64,000 nucleotides of DNA from Legionella geestiana (GTDB lineage Bacteria; Pseudomonadota; Gammaproteobacteria; Legionellales; Legionellaceae). The number at the start of each line of letters is the position of its first letter. Position 1 is the first letter of the stretch. Position numbers and translations under genes: made by a program. The stretch lies in NCBI RefSeq assembly GCF_004571195.1, contig NZ_CP038271.1, positions 2,475,001-2,539,000 on the forward strand, read 5' to 3'. The notes under the pieces were generated by a model, which was not told the origin of the DNA, searched no databases, and was given only the letters and a program-made list of their open reading frames with translations. Of the stretch, positions 16,193 through 26,800 are shown in pieces.

Positions 16193-16954
16193 TCAGGGTT
16201 TTGATAAATATAAACTCACCAGCTCCTTACTGGAAGTGCACCCTGCAATTTCCATAATTCTCGCTAGAGTACCCTCAACAGTACGATGAGAAATACGATG
16301 TCGTCTTGCGATTTCTTTGGCTGATAGTCCCTCGGCAAGGAGCTTCATGCAGGCTGTTTGTTGTCTGGATAGTTTTACGGGAGTATGCAGCAGCTGGTGG
16401 AAAAGTACAATGCTGTGTTCGTGAGGGGATTGATGGGTTGGGCGCATGGCGCCTGATGCCTCGATGACAGTTTTGATATGCTGTTCGATGGCACTGTCAT
16501 CCGTATCGATGACCAAAGAAGCGGTTTCCTCATACAGATTGTCCCGGCTTGTGTGGAGCGTCTCAAACAACATTGACAAATCACTGTCCGGATACAATGG
16601 CGGCACATGACCGCTGCTGCGTTCCATCTGAACATGTGTACTTGCCTTCAAATACACCACAAATTCATCCGAGAGGATGGCTCTTGCAGGTTCCAGACAA
16701 ACGATGTGCGGATCGGTATTGATAACACAAAACGTTTTTTCAAGCTGTTTTAAGAGCATGGCGATTTCAAACTCATAAAATGGGTTATTGTGGCTGGAGC
16801 CCATGATGGCATCGATGTTTCTGCCTGAGCGCTGCTCCAACTCAAAATCTGTGTTGATAAACTCCCAGCCCAGTGCTTTGGCCAGTTGTCGGGCAACCAG
16901 CGCTTTGCCGGTACCTGGATGTCCTGTGATAAGGATTCGTTTAATGGACTGCAT
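16193..16954 (-). CDS. Shikimate-kinase-like P-loop / LuxR-type HTH fusion regulator
   Basis: The 253-residue protein begins with a small-kinase fold: P-loop GHPGTGKA (residues 11-18) then LVARQLAKALGWEFINTDFE and LEQRSGRNI, closely following the shikimate kinase pattern. The C-terminal 58 residues are a LuxR/GerE HTH (LSRQQTACMKLLAEGLSAKE, then IARRHRISHRTVEGTLARI). The P-loop ends GKA rather than GKS/GKT, so the Mg-coordinating hydroxyl is missing; ligand sensing rather than catalysis seems likely. The ATG at 16954 follows AAGAGATAACC. It is divergent from the APH/ABC pair and upstream of the aadA-like gene, so it may control both. Confidence 0.72.
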   Translation of the reverse strand: MQSIKRILITGHPGTGKALVARQLAKALGWEFINTDFELEQRSGRNIDAIMGSSHNNPFYEFEIAMLLKQLEKTFCVINTDPHIVCLEPARAILSDEFVVYLKASTHVQMERSSGHVPPLYPDSDLSMLFETLHTSRDNLYEETASLVIDTDDSAIEQHIKTVIEASGAMRPTHQSPHEHSIVLFHQLLHTPVKLSRQQTACMKLLAEGLSAKEIARRHRISHRTVEGTLARIMEIAGCTSSKELVSLYLSKP

Positions 16955-17106
16955 GGTTATCTCTTTTTTTGAGGACTTGATGAAAGTATAGTATTTGAGC
17001 ATTTATGGGGCAATGCGTAATATTACTTACCTTTTTGGCGGGTGCTTGCTTGTTGTTCTCATTTTTTTCAGACTATACTCAGCTATTTTTCAAGCAATAA
17101 TTTCCT

Positions 17107-17988
17107 ATGAACAATATCAACGAAACACTGGTACAGTCCCTGATTGACACCCAATTCCCCCAATGGAAGGATTTACCCGTTCGAGCCGTGTCAACCAGCG
17201 GATGGGATAACCGTACCTTTCATCTGGGCGAGCACATGCTGGTTCGTCTGCCGAGCAGAGAAGACTATGCACTTCAGGTGGACAAGGAGCAGCGCTGGCT
17301 TCCGGTTCTGGCTCCCCATTTGCCGCTTGCCATTCCTGTGCCGCTCGCACAGGGTCAGCCGGGACACGGGTATCCCTGGAAATGGTCAGTGTATCGCTGG
17401 ATATCCGGAGAGACCGTTGCCAGTTCGAGGATTGCGGACTGGGACGATTTGGCCATTCGCCTGGCCGGATTCCTTAGAGCCATGCAGGCTATCGATGCAG
17501 CCAAAGGACCTGTCGCCGGACTGCATTCTTTCTGGCGGGGTGGTGCACTCCGAATCTATGATGCAGAAACCCGCCGCGCGCTGGATGCATTAGAAGGCAC
17601 TATCGACACCCTTGCAGCACGCGAAATCTGGGAGGCCGCACTGGAGACGCAATGGCATGGAGCCCCCGTTTGGGTGCACGGGGATATCAGTGCCGGTAAT
17701 CTCCTGATGCGGGATGGTCACCTTGCCGGAGTCATCGACTTCGGGCAGCTCGCGGTTGGCGATCCGGCATGTGACTTGGCGGTTTCCTGGACGCTCTTTC
17801 AGGGAAAAAATCGCGAGGCCTTTCGACAGCACCTTGATTATGACCGCGGAACATGGCTGCGGGGGCAGGCCTGGGCCCTTTGGAAAGCGATGATGTATAT
17901 TATCAACCAACAGACCAGCATGAATTATGAGTCAAAAAAGGCCTTGGTCACTATTGAAGCCATCGTGGCAGACTTTCAGAGAGGTTAG
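17107..17988 (+). CDS. Aminoglycoside phosphotransferase-family kinase
   Basis: The 293-residue protein shows the APH/choline-kinase fold: an N-lobe with STSGWDNRTFHLGEHMLVRL, the Brenner catalytic motif VHGDISAGNLL (His191, Asp193, Asn198) and the metal motif VIDFGQLAVGDPACDL (Asp211). Such enzymes phosphorylate small molecules such as aminoglycosides or macrolides. The DFG-like loop and downstream GDPACDL are typical of the antibiotic-kinase branch. The ABC exporter gene starts 25 bp downstream, so modification and export are likely coupled in one operon. The substrate is unknown. Confidence 0.85.
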   Translation: MNNINETLVQSLIDTQFPQWKDLPVRAVSTSGWDNRTFHLGEHMLVRLPSREDYALQVDKEQRWLPVLAPHLPLAIPVPLAQGQPGHGYPWKWSVYRWISGETVASSRIADWDDLAIRLAGFLRAMQAIDAAKGPVAGLHSFWRGGALRIYDAETRRALDALEGTIDTLAAREIWEAALETQWHGAPVWVHGDISAGNLLMRDGHLAGVIDFGQLAVGDPACDLAVSWTLFQGKNREAFRQHLDYDRGTWLRGQAWALWKAMMYIINQQTSMNYESKKALVTIEAIVADFQRG

Positions 17989-18013
17989 GGTCAACCCATG
18001 ACAAAAAACTATC

Positions 18014-19780
18014 ATGCATAATCCCTGGATCAGTCTCATCCGTGCAGTCTGGCAGCATGGAAAGCCATGGCACAGGGCAATTGCCGGATATTATATTGCC
18101 TATATCGTTGCGCAAGGGCTGATGAGTCTGAGTCCATATGCGTTCGGAAAGGCCATTGGGTTGCTGCAGCATTTTTCTCAAGGCTCGTTTCGGGAGTTAT
18201 TGTTCTGGCTGATTTTCGGTGTGCTGCTGGTACCGCTTTTCTGGCTGTTTCACGGACCGGCCCGGGTCGTTGAGCGCAAGGTGGCGCTGCGTATCCAGCA
18301 ATCCTTCCGGCTGAAAATTTTTGCAGATATGACAAGGCTTCCCCTGAAATGGCATCAGGATCATCACTCAGGTCATCTGGTAACCCGGGTGAATCGCGCG
18401 GCAACCGCGCTGCACCGGTTTGCGGAAGATCAGTTTATCTACATCGAAACCGTGGTCAAATTTATAGTCTCCGTGGGATTTCTCCTGTGGATTTCGTTGC
18501 CGGTAGGTCTCGTGAGCCTCGTCAGTTGTTCGCTGGCAACCTGGGTGGTGTTTGCTTTCGACAGGAAACTAATCCCGCTCTATGAGTCTGAAAATGAAAC
18601 GGACAATCAGGTTGGCGCGCTGTTCTTTGATTATCTGAACAACATGACGACTATCCTGACCCTGCGTCTTGGCAAGCTCACCGAGAAGAGCCTCATCAAA
18701 CGCATCCTGTCGATATGGCCTGTGTTCAATCAGGAAGTGGTGCTGAATGAAGTCAAATGGTTTGCCATGGGTATTACGCTCTCGGCACTGCAATCCGCCA
18801 TTCTGATTGGCTATATCGTCTGGCATCTTGAAAATTTTGACGCGGTGCTGGTGGGAACTGTCGTGATGATTTTCCGCTACCAGTGGGACTTGAGCGAAGT
18901 GTTCTACAATTTCAGTGCCAATTACAGTGATTTGGTGCGCAAGGACACCGATATTCGCGGTGTGCAACCCATTCTGGATGATATCCACGCCCATGCCCTG
19001 ATGCCGGTTGACATCGATTGCGCATCAAGCTGGCAGACCCTCGAAATAGCGGATCTGAATTTTCATCATCCGGGATCAAAGCGTTCTGGCAGCCTCGAAG
19101 GGCTCCATTTTACGCTGCAACGGGGTGAGAAAATTGCCTTGATTGGCACCAGTGGTGCCGGGAAAAGCACCCTGATGAACCTCTTGTCGGGTCTCTATCA
19201 TCCTGACTCTGTGCGTCTTCGGATGGATAATCATACTTTTGCCAATTTGGTGCCGTTGCAGGCTCTTACCACGCTGATTCCCCAGGAGCCTGAAATTTTT
19301 GAAAATACGATTGCCTTCAATATCGCGTTGGGACTTGAAACATCCAGTGAGGAACTGCTTCAGGCTGTTAAGCTGGCGGGCTTTTCAGAAGTATTGTCAA
19401 CATTGCCGCAGGGGCTTGAAACCGACATCCGTGAGAAAGGCGTCAACCTGTCGGTCGGCCAGAAACAAAGGCTGGCGCTGGCGCGTGGCCTGTTTGCCGC
19501 GCGTTTCAGCTCATTGGTGCTGATGGATGAGCCGACATCCAGTGTGGACTTGGCCGCCGAAAAAGCGATTCTCACGGGCGTCATGGAGCGCTTCCGGGAT
19601 GCGACCATGCTGGTCTCTCTCCACAGACTGCATCTGTTACCTCAGTTTGACCGGGTAATCTGTTTGTCTCACGGAAAAATCATTGCGGATGGAGCAACCG
19701 CAGACTTGTTGAATACCGAAGGCCCTGTCAGGGATGTTTGGCAAAAATATCAGTCACACCGCCGGTCTGGTCGCGTGTAA
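18014..19780 (+). CDS. ABC exporter, fused membrane and ATPase domains
   Basis: The 588-residue half-transporter has an N-terminal six-helix membrane domain (for example YIAYIVAQGLMSLSPYAFG and FWLIFGVLLVPLFWLF) and a C-terminal nucleotide-binding domain. Walker A is GTSGAGKST, the signature loop is LSVGQKQRLALARGL and Walker B SLVLMDEPTSSVD. The H-loop is VSLHR. The type is that of drug/lipid/peptide exporters and would work as a homodimer in the inner membrane. It follows the APH-family gene closely and its 3' end overlaps the convergent second APH gene by 27 bp. The transported compound is unknown. Confidence 0.88.
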   Translation: MHNPWISLIRAVWQHGKPWHRAIAGYYIAYIVAQGLMSLSPYAFGKAIGLLQHFSQGSFRELLFWLIFGVLLVPLFWLFHGPARVVERKVALRIQQSFRLKIFADMTRLPLKWHQDHHSGHLVTRVNRAATALHRFAEDQFIYIETVVKFIVSVGFLLWISLPVGLVSLVSCSLATWVVFAFDRKLIPLYESENETDNQVGALFFDYLNNMTTILTLRLGKLTEKSLIKRILSIWPVFNQEVVLNEVKWFAMGITLSALQSAILIGYIVWHLENFDAVLVGTVVMIFRYQWDLSEVFYNFSANYSDLVRKDTDIRGVQPILDDIHAHALMPVDIDCASSWQTLEIADLNFHHPGSKRSGSLEGLHFTLQRGEKIALIGTSGAGKSTLMNLLSGLYHPDSVRLRMDNHTFANLVPLQALTTLIPQEPEIFENTIAFNIALGLETSSEELLQAVKLAGFSEVLSTLPQGLETDIREKGVNLSVGQKQRLALARGLFAARFSSLVLMDEPTSSVDLAAEKAILTGVMERFRDATMLVSLHRLHLLPQFDRVICLSHGKIIADGATADLLNTEGPVRDVWQKYQSHRRSGRV

Positions 19781-20746
19781 AAAGGAACGTAAACATCCCG
19801 CAATGGAGCCGGGGCGCTCTTTCTGCACCGTTCGGGTTTGATCGATTGTGGCATCATACATGTGCTGATACCCCAGGGCCGCATAGATACCGAGAAGCCT
19901 GTCCGAAAGCGTCAGGGCATCCAGCAAATCCTGCTCGGGGAGCAGGTCTTTCCATGGTGTAATAAAGCGACGTCGCAGCATCGTGTAAATGGGAGCGTTT
20001 AGTTGCATTTTATAATGCCATGTCAGGTTCCACAAACAACCACTCAAGCCAAAGAAGGGGTGAGAAAGCGCTGTTTCACCCCAGTCAATGAGGTTTATTT
20101 TGCCAGTTTTTTTCTCAATAACCATATTGTTTTCATGAAAATCACAATGATTCAGGGTTTCAGGGATTGCATAGCCCAATAATGCATCGCACAGGGACTG
20201 GCAGGCATCCAACGCGTGATTGAGCGTGGTTATTTCATCAAAAGAAAGTCCATCGCTCTGTAACAAGTCCTTGCGCGCTAACAGCTTCAGGTAAAGATTG
20301 GGGATGTGTTTCAATCGCCAGTCAGGGAGATTCAGGGATGCCATATCGGGGAGACTGCCTTCCAGCATCCGCTGGATAGTTGCATGCTGCGTGACTCCCT
20401 GAAACAGCAGGTCAGCATCCACTTTGCCGTTAAAATACTTCCGTAATGCCACATCCCCACAAGAGCGCATCAGGAAACAAGACAGCGGCTCATGGACTGC
20501 AACCAATTCCGGTATAGAAGTACAGCCTTTGCTGCGCAGCCAGCTGATGGTTTGCGCTTCCGTGAACAGTCGGGGCGGCGTTTTTTTAAGAAAAAAAATG
20601 GATTCCGGGGTGGTTATCCGCCACACAGCAGACCATGCGGTATCCGCGATTGTATGATATTCAGCTGAACAGGCGCCATGGTTGTCTGCCAGATAATCAA
20701 GTGCCCATTGCAAGGCAGGATCGGATTCCCGTTTTTGATGGCTCAT
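19754..20746 (-). CDS. Second APH/choline-kinase-family phosphotransferase
   Basis: The 330-residue protein has the catalytic loop LNHCDFHENNMVIEKKTGK and the metal motif INLIDWGETALSHPF, the H-x-D-x4-N and IDW/DFG elements of the APH family. The N-lobe lysine is probably in IFFLKKTPP. It is more divergent than the APH at 17107 and its C-terminal half is longer. It is transcribed toward, and overlaps, the ABC exporter gene. The ATG at 20746 is the only good start. The substrate is not predictable; its position suggests the same resistance-like cluster. Confidence 0.8.
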   Translation of the reverse strand: MSHQKRESDPALQWALDYLADNHGACSAEYHTIADTAWSAVWRITTPESIFFLKKTPPRLFTEAQTISWLRSKGCTSIPELVAVHEPLSCFLMRSCGDVALRKYFNGKVDADLLFQGVTQHATIQRMLEGSLPDMASLNLPDWRLKHIPNLYLKLLARKDLLQSDGLSFDEITTLNHALDACQSLCDALLGYAIPETLNHCDFHENNMVIEKKTGKINLIDWGETALSHPFFGLSGCLWNLTWHYKMQLNAPIYTMLRRRFITPWKDLLPEQDLLDALTLSDRLLGIYAALGYQHMYDATIDQTRTVQKERPGSIAGCLRSFLHATRPAV

Positions 20747-20860
20747 GTGGGATGCGTTGATTTTTAGCAGACCATTTGATATGGTCGCACGGCTGCGCTA
20801 CCAAAGTCCATTCAGCATTCATCAAGAAATATTGCACTTTCTCGGTCAGAGGTTCACATC

Positions 20861-23800
20861 ATGCGTTTGAAATTTGAGACCCTGCCACAGGGCGATACCT
20901 ATTCGGAAAAAGATCTGGAACAGGACTTTCTGCATGTGCTGCAGGCATTATTGTGGGCCTCGGACCCGGATGGCAAAGAGCATGCACTGGCAAGATTGTC
21001 TGCATTCCTGAGAATGGCAAGCTCAAAAGACTTGTTTGTTCTGAAATTGGTTCCCGAAATTATCAGTGAATACTTTGAGCAAAAACGATCGCCAGAACGC
21101 ATACAAAATCTCTTCATTGACTTGACTCGCCATCCGGATGCAGACATCAGGGAATTTGCGTACCAGTCACTGTTGTTAACGATATATGAATATCATGATA
21201 TTGGTAAAATTGGTGGAATCCGGGACAAGTTTCTTTCGCCATTAATCAGCAGTCTTGCCGACCCTGTTGAAAGACTACGGAGTTGGGTGGCATGCAGCTT
21301 GTGCTACCTGACCGATCATACCTTTTCCGATTTACCATCCTTACAGCAATACACGCAAAATTTACCCGAAACAGACAGCCCATTCTGGAATAAATACATA
21401 CTTCATGCGCGTATATTAAACTTGGAGACGCAGGATAAAGCAAAGCCTGTCAGATGGAAAGAAATCGAGAGTGTTTTGCAGACAACAGTTATCAGTGGCA
21501 GCGACACAGATAAAACGGATATCAGAAAGCGTCAATTGCAATTGATTCGTTCGCATTATGCACGCCACCAGGACAGCATCTCATCTCTTATTTTTGACTT
21601 TGTATTGCAGCAATGTCAGGTGCCTGAATTAAAAGACATGGCTGTCAGCACCTGCTTTATTATTTTTATTAAAGTGCAAGTGATTTGGTATGAGCACAAG
21701 TTATTCACAAACGCGGTGAAGGCACCCGGTGTTGGCGGGGGAAGTAACCTGACTGCCATTCTGGATATCGTTTACCAGTATATGACCCAGATCAACGCCA
21801 AAAACAATTTTCTGAATGATCGGTACGGGTTTATGATGTCACTGCTCCCAGTCCAATTTGGAAAACCGGAAGAATCGATTGCCAAAGCGTTGGCCGGAAT
21901 TTTTGAATCTACGCTCAAGTATCAACAGTTTGAAGATGCCATCAAAATCCTTTTTCTGTTGTTTGAAACCGAAAAATTCATGGATAAGGCAAGTATTGAA
22001 TCCCAAAAATGCATGCACCTGTTTTTGTCGAAATTGCAGGAAATCATCGAGATACGCTGCTCCAAAAACAGGCCTTTATCCAGTATGCATCATCTCATGA
22101 TCGATTTATTGCAATACAGGCCACGCCCGGAGATCCGGTTATTTGCGGCAGAAGCAATTCTTACCGCTGTGTATGAAAGTTACTGTCTGCAATTTTTTGA
22201 TGTGGCATACCAGTATCCTCTGATCGATTTGCAGACCCTTTTTCTGCCGGTACTGGTGCAACAGATGAACGACCCAAATCTTGAAGTCAGAAAACGGGTT
22301 GCTTGCAGTTTGTCCTTTCTGGATACGGCAGGACTGGTTGACCCGCAACTATTGGTTTCCTACACAGAAGCCCTGCTGAATGCAGATAATCCTGCCTGGC
22401 AAACCAGAAGTATTCTGGCATTGACGCGGCTTGTCAATCAACATCAATGTTTTCTGTCCCAACCAGCGGTGTCGAGACTTGTCCATTTGGGTTTCAAAAG
22501 TGACATTCTGAGCCACTATATCCTGAGGTATCGATTCAGAAACCAAATATTATGTCTGTTGAATCTTCAGGTCGAATATACCGGGATGCCTTTGCCTGCA
22601 GAGGTTATTGAGCAATGCCTTGATTTTGATCCTGAAAAATGCGTTCCATCAAATTATCAATTGCCACTGAAAGGAAATCTGCTCAATCTGATAACAATAA
22701 ACTTCGAAACTCAGGAAGCTGTACAGTCCATCCCTGCTTCAATTTCGGATGTCATACTCGATTATTTTGATGAAGCCGGGTTGAGAAAACTGGCATGGCA
22801 TGCTTATACAGTGATAATCGAGGCTTCCGGAAAGAAATTGTATCCGGAACTGTTTAATAAACTGTTTTCAAAGCTAAGAGAATTCGCACAATCATCCAAC
22901 CCGGAACTTCATGGTTTTGTGCAAAAAATCCTGCGACGCATTACGGGTCTCGAGGTAAAGAAACAGGAAATACTTGGGCTCATCGGGAAAGCCGAGCAAC
23001 CTGAACAAGTTTTTTCTGAAACGGCAGTTTATGCCAAACCGTCCGATGAGAAAGATCTTGAGGCCTTATTGGCTGAGTTATGCGAATTAAACGGCAATAA
23101 TCCCAATGTGTCGCGGTTATTGACGAGCCATGACCTGGTAAATTCCCTGGCCGCAGTGAAAGCCGTTTACGCAAACGATTCCTGTTTTCTTCCCGCGGGC
23201 ATGCCCATTGAAGCCTGGGGCGTAACCCATTGCAAGGCCTGGGCTCGGGCCCTCATCCAGAATAAGGCCAAAGCCCTTGCCCGGGATTTCCAGACAGAGA
23301 TGGTTGCAGTGATTATGCGCGCCAGTGTTCTGGATTCTGGACAAACACCGCGCAATATCCAATTGATAAGCCTCTTGATTCTGCTGAAAGCGGAAGAGGG
23401 GGGCTGCCTCGCGGAAGTCAAAACCGGAGAGGGAAAAACCAAGATTGTTTCGATGTTTGCGGCATTCAAAGCCTTGCAATTGGATTACGTTGACGTGGTT
23501 TCCAGCTCCACGATTCTGGCAAGGCGCGATGCCCATGAAATGCAGAATTTCTTTTCCATCCTGTCATTGACGGTAGCAGACAATATTGATGGCAAGGATC
23601 ATCATGGCAAGGCGCCCAGAGCTTGCTATTCGGCGAATGTGGTGTATGGAGATACGAATGAATATCAATGGGATATTGTTCGGGAAGCTATGGGCGAATG
23701 GATCACGCGCGGCAACAGACCAAACCGTATCCTCTTTTTTGATGAAGTGGACAGCTTGCTGGTAGACCGTGCGGAATATGGGGCGATGATTCTTAAACCC

Positions 23801-26800
23801 CACCCTGCCCTGGAATATGTCAACCATGTGATTGTGGCGGTCTGGCATATGATGGTTCGCATGGGACAATCCATAATCGGGAAAGACGGTCAATGGGTCT
23901 ATACGTCGGTGGATGGCAAGGATGAAGTAATCATCGGGAATCTGCGATCCTTTGTACAAAAATTACTCGAAAAATATATTCTCCAGCTGGTTAATGATCC
24001 CGATTCGTCCATACTGCTGCCCAAACATCTGAAAAATTTTGTACTGGCGGAGGTCGAACAATTTACGGACTCTGCATTCTGCGCGTATTACATTCATCAG
24101 CCGGACAAGCATTATGTGATTACGGAATATGAGCGAAGTGGGGAGAACCAGCAGCGTATTACTATCGTGGATACGCATCTCACCGGCGAGATTCTGAAAA
24201 ATACCCGCTGGACCTATCTTCACAGTTTTCTCGAGCTCAAGCATGGGCTGAAGATGGGGCCGCCCCAATTAATGGGGAATTATTTATCCACGCCGGGTTT
24301 GTGCCGACGCTATGGCAATCAGATTTTCGGATTGACAGGTACACTGGGAGGGACAGATACCCAGACGTTGCTCAAGGAAATGTATCAGGTCGACCTGGCG
24401 TTTATCCCCACCTACAAGCCTAAGTGTTTTATCGAACATGATGGCATAGTCGCACCAACCAAAAGCGCATGGCTTGGCGAAATCATCCATAGTGTCCGGG
24501 AGAAGGTTCAGCGCGGGGTTCCGGTTCTGATAGTGACAGCCACTATTGCGGATGTCATTTTTCTGGAAAAAACACTTCTGGAAGCGAAAGCCTGCACCAG
24601 GGTTACCCGATTTTCGCGGAATGACACCGAAGAAATGGATACCCCTTCCCATGCTATAGAGGCAGGAGAGGTGATTATAGCGACACTGATAGCCGGCAGA
24701 GGAATCGATTGGTACTTTGCCAGACAGCATAACGATTTGATTGAAGCGCAGGGCGGATTGCATATCATGGTCACCTCGCTGCCACTCAATCTGCGGGTGG
24801 AACAACAGATATTTGGTCGTACCGCACGAAAGGGGAATCGTGGCTCGGCGCAGTTGGTGATTAATCGGGAAGACATTCAGCGCCGGTTCAGGGCAGCGGA
24901 TAGCGCGTACTTTGATACGATTCCGGCTATCCGGGTGTTGCGCGATAAAGTGGAAGCAAAACGGGTGTACAGAATCAGAACTCAGGGCATTCGTCTCGCC
25001 TTGCTGAAGGATGATTTATATCTCAGGTTCCGGGGATTTATTAACAGCTTGAAGGGTCGTGATGGGGCAACGCACCGAATCGGCGGCATCGAAGAGCAGT
25101 GGGCTTACTGGCTGCAGAATGTGGCCAAAAAACTGGAAGAGGATTATAACCCTGACATTACCCTGCAGTTGATGGAAGCGAAATTTCACGAATTTATCGA
25201 GACCATTCGTCATCAGGACGTTATTCGTGCAAACCCCTGTCGTCAGGTTCAACAGGGGAATCTCCTGAGCTGCAGCAAACGCCGGTTTTCTGATGCGATT
25301 GAGGTCTATACGAAAGCGATTCACGACGATCCCCTGGTGGGTGTTCAGGCTTATTACAACCGTGCGGAAGCCCGTATTTTTCAAAAGGGTGGCAACTATG
25401 CCGATGAGGTACTGGCTGATTTGCAAATGGCCAAAGCCAACCTGGAGAAACACATCATTCCCCAGTTGCACTCCATGTTTGTGGTGCAGAGCCTTAATCC
25501 TGCCACCACCAACGCCTTCAACAGTGATTTTGCCAGACAGACACATTGTAAAATCGAGTTGCTCAAGCTCGAAATCGCCAATATCGACCAGAATATAAGC
25601 ATCATTCATCAGGCACGACATCAAGCCCGAAAAGCCAAACAGAAAGTGGATTTCGAGGTGTGTGAGCTTAAAAATTTAATGGACTTTTTTCCGGATCCCA
25701 ACACCAGACCGGTTTCTGAAATACGTGAATTACATTCATCAGGTCTCGCGCATCTCTTCAGCATTCAACCTTTTTTCAGAGAGAAAAAGAAAAAAGGTTT
25801 TGGTGCGATTTGTGTGGCATTTCTCGGGATTATACAGATTGTGGTCGGTGTGCTGGTGTCATACGCGGCACCGATGATAGGTTCGATGCTGATACAGGAA
25901 GGGATCAACGATATCATGCATGCTGCCCGCGCCTTGATTTCGGGAAACTTTGATTGGAACGCCTATCTCGCGAATAAAGTGGGCAGCGTTTCCATCCATG
26001 TGATCTCCATGGGTCTTGAAATATTGAAAAACAGTGCCAATCTGGGAATGGCCGCAGAAGCAGCCAAGGGTCAAAATGCGCTTAAAACCCTGATGGCCAG
26101 GCAATTGAACCATGAAAAACTGCTGGAGCTGGCTAAAAATGAAGTGGTAAAGCGCGTCGTTGATGCGGGCGTCAGGGAAGTATTTAATTTTGCAGTGGAC
26201 AAACTGAGCACGGTCGCCATTGACCGCTTCTCAGGAGATATTGAACGTGCCATTGGCAAACGTCTTGAAGAAACCCTGAGCAGTCCGGACTGCCAATCGG
26301 CCCTGGATGGCATGCTGCAACTGGATGCAAGCCATCAGAATACAGCCATGCGGGGGCAGCTCGAGCGCATGGCCTCAAAAATTATGCAAGAAAAATCCAG
26401 CCTGACGCACACCATAGCCAACCATATTATAAAAGGGGTGCTTGCCAATCAACACAGCAGCGTTCGAACCTTTCTGCGCATCGCGGATATGGGGGTGGCT
26501 TTGGATAAAATTTTACATCTGACCGAACATTTCGCGCGACAATTCAGGGCTGAATTATTATATTTCTATCATCAGCAGGTTGCGCACCTCCCGGGTACTT
26601 CGGTTGATCAGACCGTCATTGCGCCCCTGAAACATCAACTCCTTGCAACCATCACCAAAAGTTTGACGCAGCGTATTATCGCTACTGCTAAAGGGGAAAT
26701 CATCCATCCAGGTATTGATATGGCGATGAGCGAACATCTCGACAATGTTGCAAACCTGATAAAAAAAGCCGCGCTGCAACCCGTACCCCCCGAACATATG

